Positions 1-64,000 of a DNA stretch of 64,000 bases are shown piece by piece. Position 1 is the stretch's first letter. Each line of letters opens with the position of its first letter. The notes beneath the pieces were generated by a model, which saw only the letters and a list, made by a program, of their open reading frames with translations, did not search any database and was not told where the DNA came from. The stretch lies in NCBI GenBank assembly GCA_905221605.1, contig CAJNDS010002235.1, positions 522,343 to 586,342 on the forward strand, written 5' to 3'. Source of the stretch: Symbiodinium natans. Taxonomy: Eukaryota; Sar; Dinophyceae; Suessiales; Symbiodiniaceae. Made by a program: the position numbers and the translations under genes.

Positions 1-511
1 TTCAGGGTTTAGGGTTTAGGCTTTGGGGTTCAGTTCGGGTGTTGGGCTTAGGGGTAGAGTACAGGCTACCTAAGCCTCGACTTCAAGAAAGTTGCATGCG
101 GCAAATTGCGAGTGTTCTTGGGTTCTGGGCTGCTACGTGTCGACTCCGCGTACTAGCGATGGTGCTCAGTGCTCATGTGTTTAAAAAGAGTTCAGCCCGT
201 CCTTTGTTTTTGCTCCCCCCCCCCCCCCCCCGCCACATGGAACACGTGGGCAAAGCGACTTTTCGAAGCAGAGTCCGCTTAGAAGTGGGCCTTTCGAATT
301 CCAACACCCGGAATCTTGATCTTAGCCCTGGGGCCACGTCTTGCCTTCTTGTTGGAAGGAGAGGGGCTGGGTGGGGGAGGAACCCTAAACCTTAAACCCT
401 AAACACTAAAGCCCAAACCCTAAACCCTAAACCCTAAACCCCAAACCCCAAACCCCAAACCCCAAACCCTGAACCCTAAACCGCAGCGCATCTGCTGAAA
501 GGGTGCGGTGC
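1..511. other. Intron-like stretch with heptamer tracts and a C-run
   Basis: TTTAGGG units at the start, a 15-base C-run near 217, and CCCTAAA/CCCCAAA units at 381-480. The unique block 240-360 shows no convincing exon or repeat unit on either strand. Confidence 0.6.
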
Positions 512-62922
<62,411 letters not shown>

Positions 62923-63488
62923 CTGTGCGTCAGGCAGGTTTGGGGTTTAGGGTTTAGGGAAAGTTTAGGGTTTAGGGTTTAGGGTTTAGGGTTTAGGGTT
63001 TGGGGTTTATGGTTTGGGGTTTGGGGTTTAGGGGTTTAGGGGTTTAGGGGTTTAGGGGTTTAGGGTTTAGGGTTTAGGGTTTGGGGTTTAGGGTTTGGGG
63101 TTTGGGGTTTGGGGTTTTGGGGCTTAGGGTTTAGGGTTTAGGTAGGTTTAGGGTTTAGGGCTATCTCGGATTTTCAAACTAGGGTTTGGGGCTTCGGGTT
63201 TGGGGTTTGGGGTCTGGGGTTCAGGGTTTTGGATTTTGGGTTTAGGGGGTTGGGGTTTGGGACCATAAACACTTTGGGGGTTTTAGGTGTAGATAAATCA
63301 GCTGGGAATTGAAGTGGGGGCTCGGTGGTCTTAAAGGGTTCTCATGGCGTTAGCATCAAACAGACTAACCGTTAGTGACGAACCACTTTCCCCCTAAAAA
63401 TCTGGAACCCTTGAACCCCTTAAACCCTTAGACCCTTATGATCCATAGGAGTTAGGGTTTAGGGTTTAGGGTTTATAGGGTTTAAAAG

Positions 63489-64000
63489 ACGTGCCCTTTA
63501 CGGCGTTTTCAGGCCCAAAAAGACCCAAAAAAGGTACGTATTTGGGGGGGGTCCGGTCCGGGAACGGCCCGACGTCGGCGGGAGGGGGGGTGGCCGGGAA
63601 CCCTGACCTCGAAATATGTGCCCTTTACGGCGTTTTCAGGCCCAAAACGGCCCAAAAAAGGTATACGTATTTGGGAGGTCGGCGGGCGGGGGGGGGGGGG
63701 TCCGGTCCGGGAACGGCCCGACCTAGAAATACGTGCCTTTACGGCGTTTTCAGGCCCAAAAGAGACCCCAAAAAGGTACGTATATTGGGAGGTCGGCGGG
63801 CGGGGGGGGTCCGATACGTGCCCTTACCGGTGTTTTCATGCCTAAAACAGCCCAAAAATGGTACGTATTTGGGAGGTCGGCGGGCGGGGGGGGGGGTCCG
63901 GTCCGGGAACGGCCCGACCTCCGAAATACGTGCCCTTTACGGCGTTTTCAAGCCCAAAAAGACCCAAAAAAGGTACGTATTTGGGAGGTCGGCGGGCAGG
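63489..64000. repeat. Tandem array of hairpin units with splice-like junctions
   Basis: Five units start at about 63489, 63615, 63731, 63816 and 63928. Each has TTTACGGCGTTTTCAG, a short A/C-rich block (GCCCAAAAAGACCCAAAAAA), then G|GTACGTATTT, a G-rich stretch and GGTCCGGTCCGGGAACGG. ACGTATTTGGGAGGTCGG is matched inverted by CCGACCTCCGAAATACGT within the unit. No heptamers here. The array runs off the window edge. Confidence 0.88.

Overview
The window looks like nuclear DNA of a dinoflagellate, with the Symbiodiniaceae or a related group most likely. Arabidopsis-type telomere heptamers (TTTAGGG / CCCTAAA) occur interstitially through the whole 64 kb in both orientations. Coding potential is confined to dozens of 15-260 nt minus-strand islands bounded by AG acceptors and GT, GC or occasionally GA donors, the relaxed donor set known from dinoflagellates. 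Small terminal-inverted-repeat (TIR) elements are packed between the islands. There is no bacterial-style gene, operon, rRNA, tRNA or CRISPR array. Long open frames inside telomeric or microsatellite tracts are artefacts. The organism assignment is inference.

I read the window as mostly one very large split gene on the minus strand, or a run of minus-strand genes, with its 5' side at high coordinates. From about 62.9 kb down to 16 kb I find about 57 candidate mini-exons. In several long stretches their phases and lengths join into one continuous frame: 62.9-57.6, 53.9-47.5, 43.0-33.7 and 28.0-26.1 kb. The protein they spell is not one I recognise. It mixes Ser/Pro/Ala/Gly-rich linkers, acidic patches and short beta-rich stretches.

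From 15.3 kb down to 0.5 kb the gene changes character. Eighteen exons, each exactly 54 nt, phase 0 and 18 codons, encode an Ala/Glu/Lys/Arg-rich helical repeat in two alternating flavours. The A type resembles ALAEEQRAxxEAEEAKRK; the B type resembles AREEQEKFLREAEEAKKK. They are separated by introns of about 0.1-1.7 kb. Seventeen of 18 donors are GC and one is GT. Every acceptor is AG followed by GC, so nearly every intron is flanked by the same short word (AGGC).

The introns consist mainly of telomere-like heptamer arrays, poly-G/poly-C runs, microsatellites and at least nine families of 60-300 bp elements with good TIRs and no coding capacity. In places the telomeric heptamer itself appears to supply a splice site (donor G|GTTTAGGG, acceptor TTTAG|GG). 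At the right edge (63.49-64.0 kb) lies a separate tandem array of about 85-127 bp hairpin units containing splice-like junctions.

Splice sites were called by eye from sequence alone. The 54-nt repeat exons are secure as a pattern. The single-copy mini-exons are individually weaker and rest on phase agreement between neighbours; a transcript or homologous protein would be needed to confirm each one.
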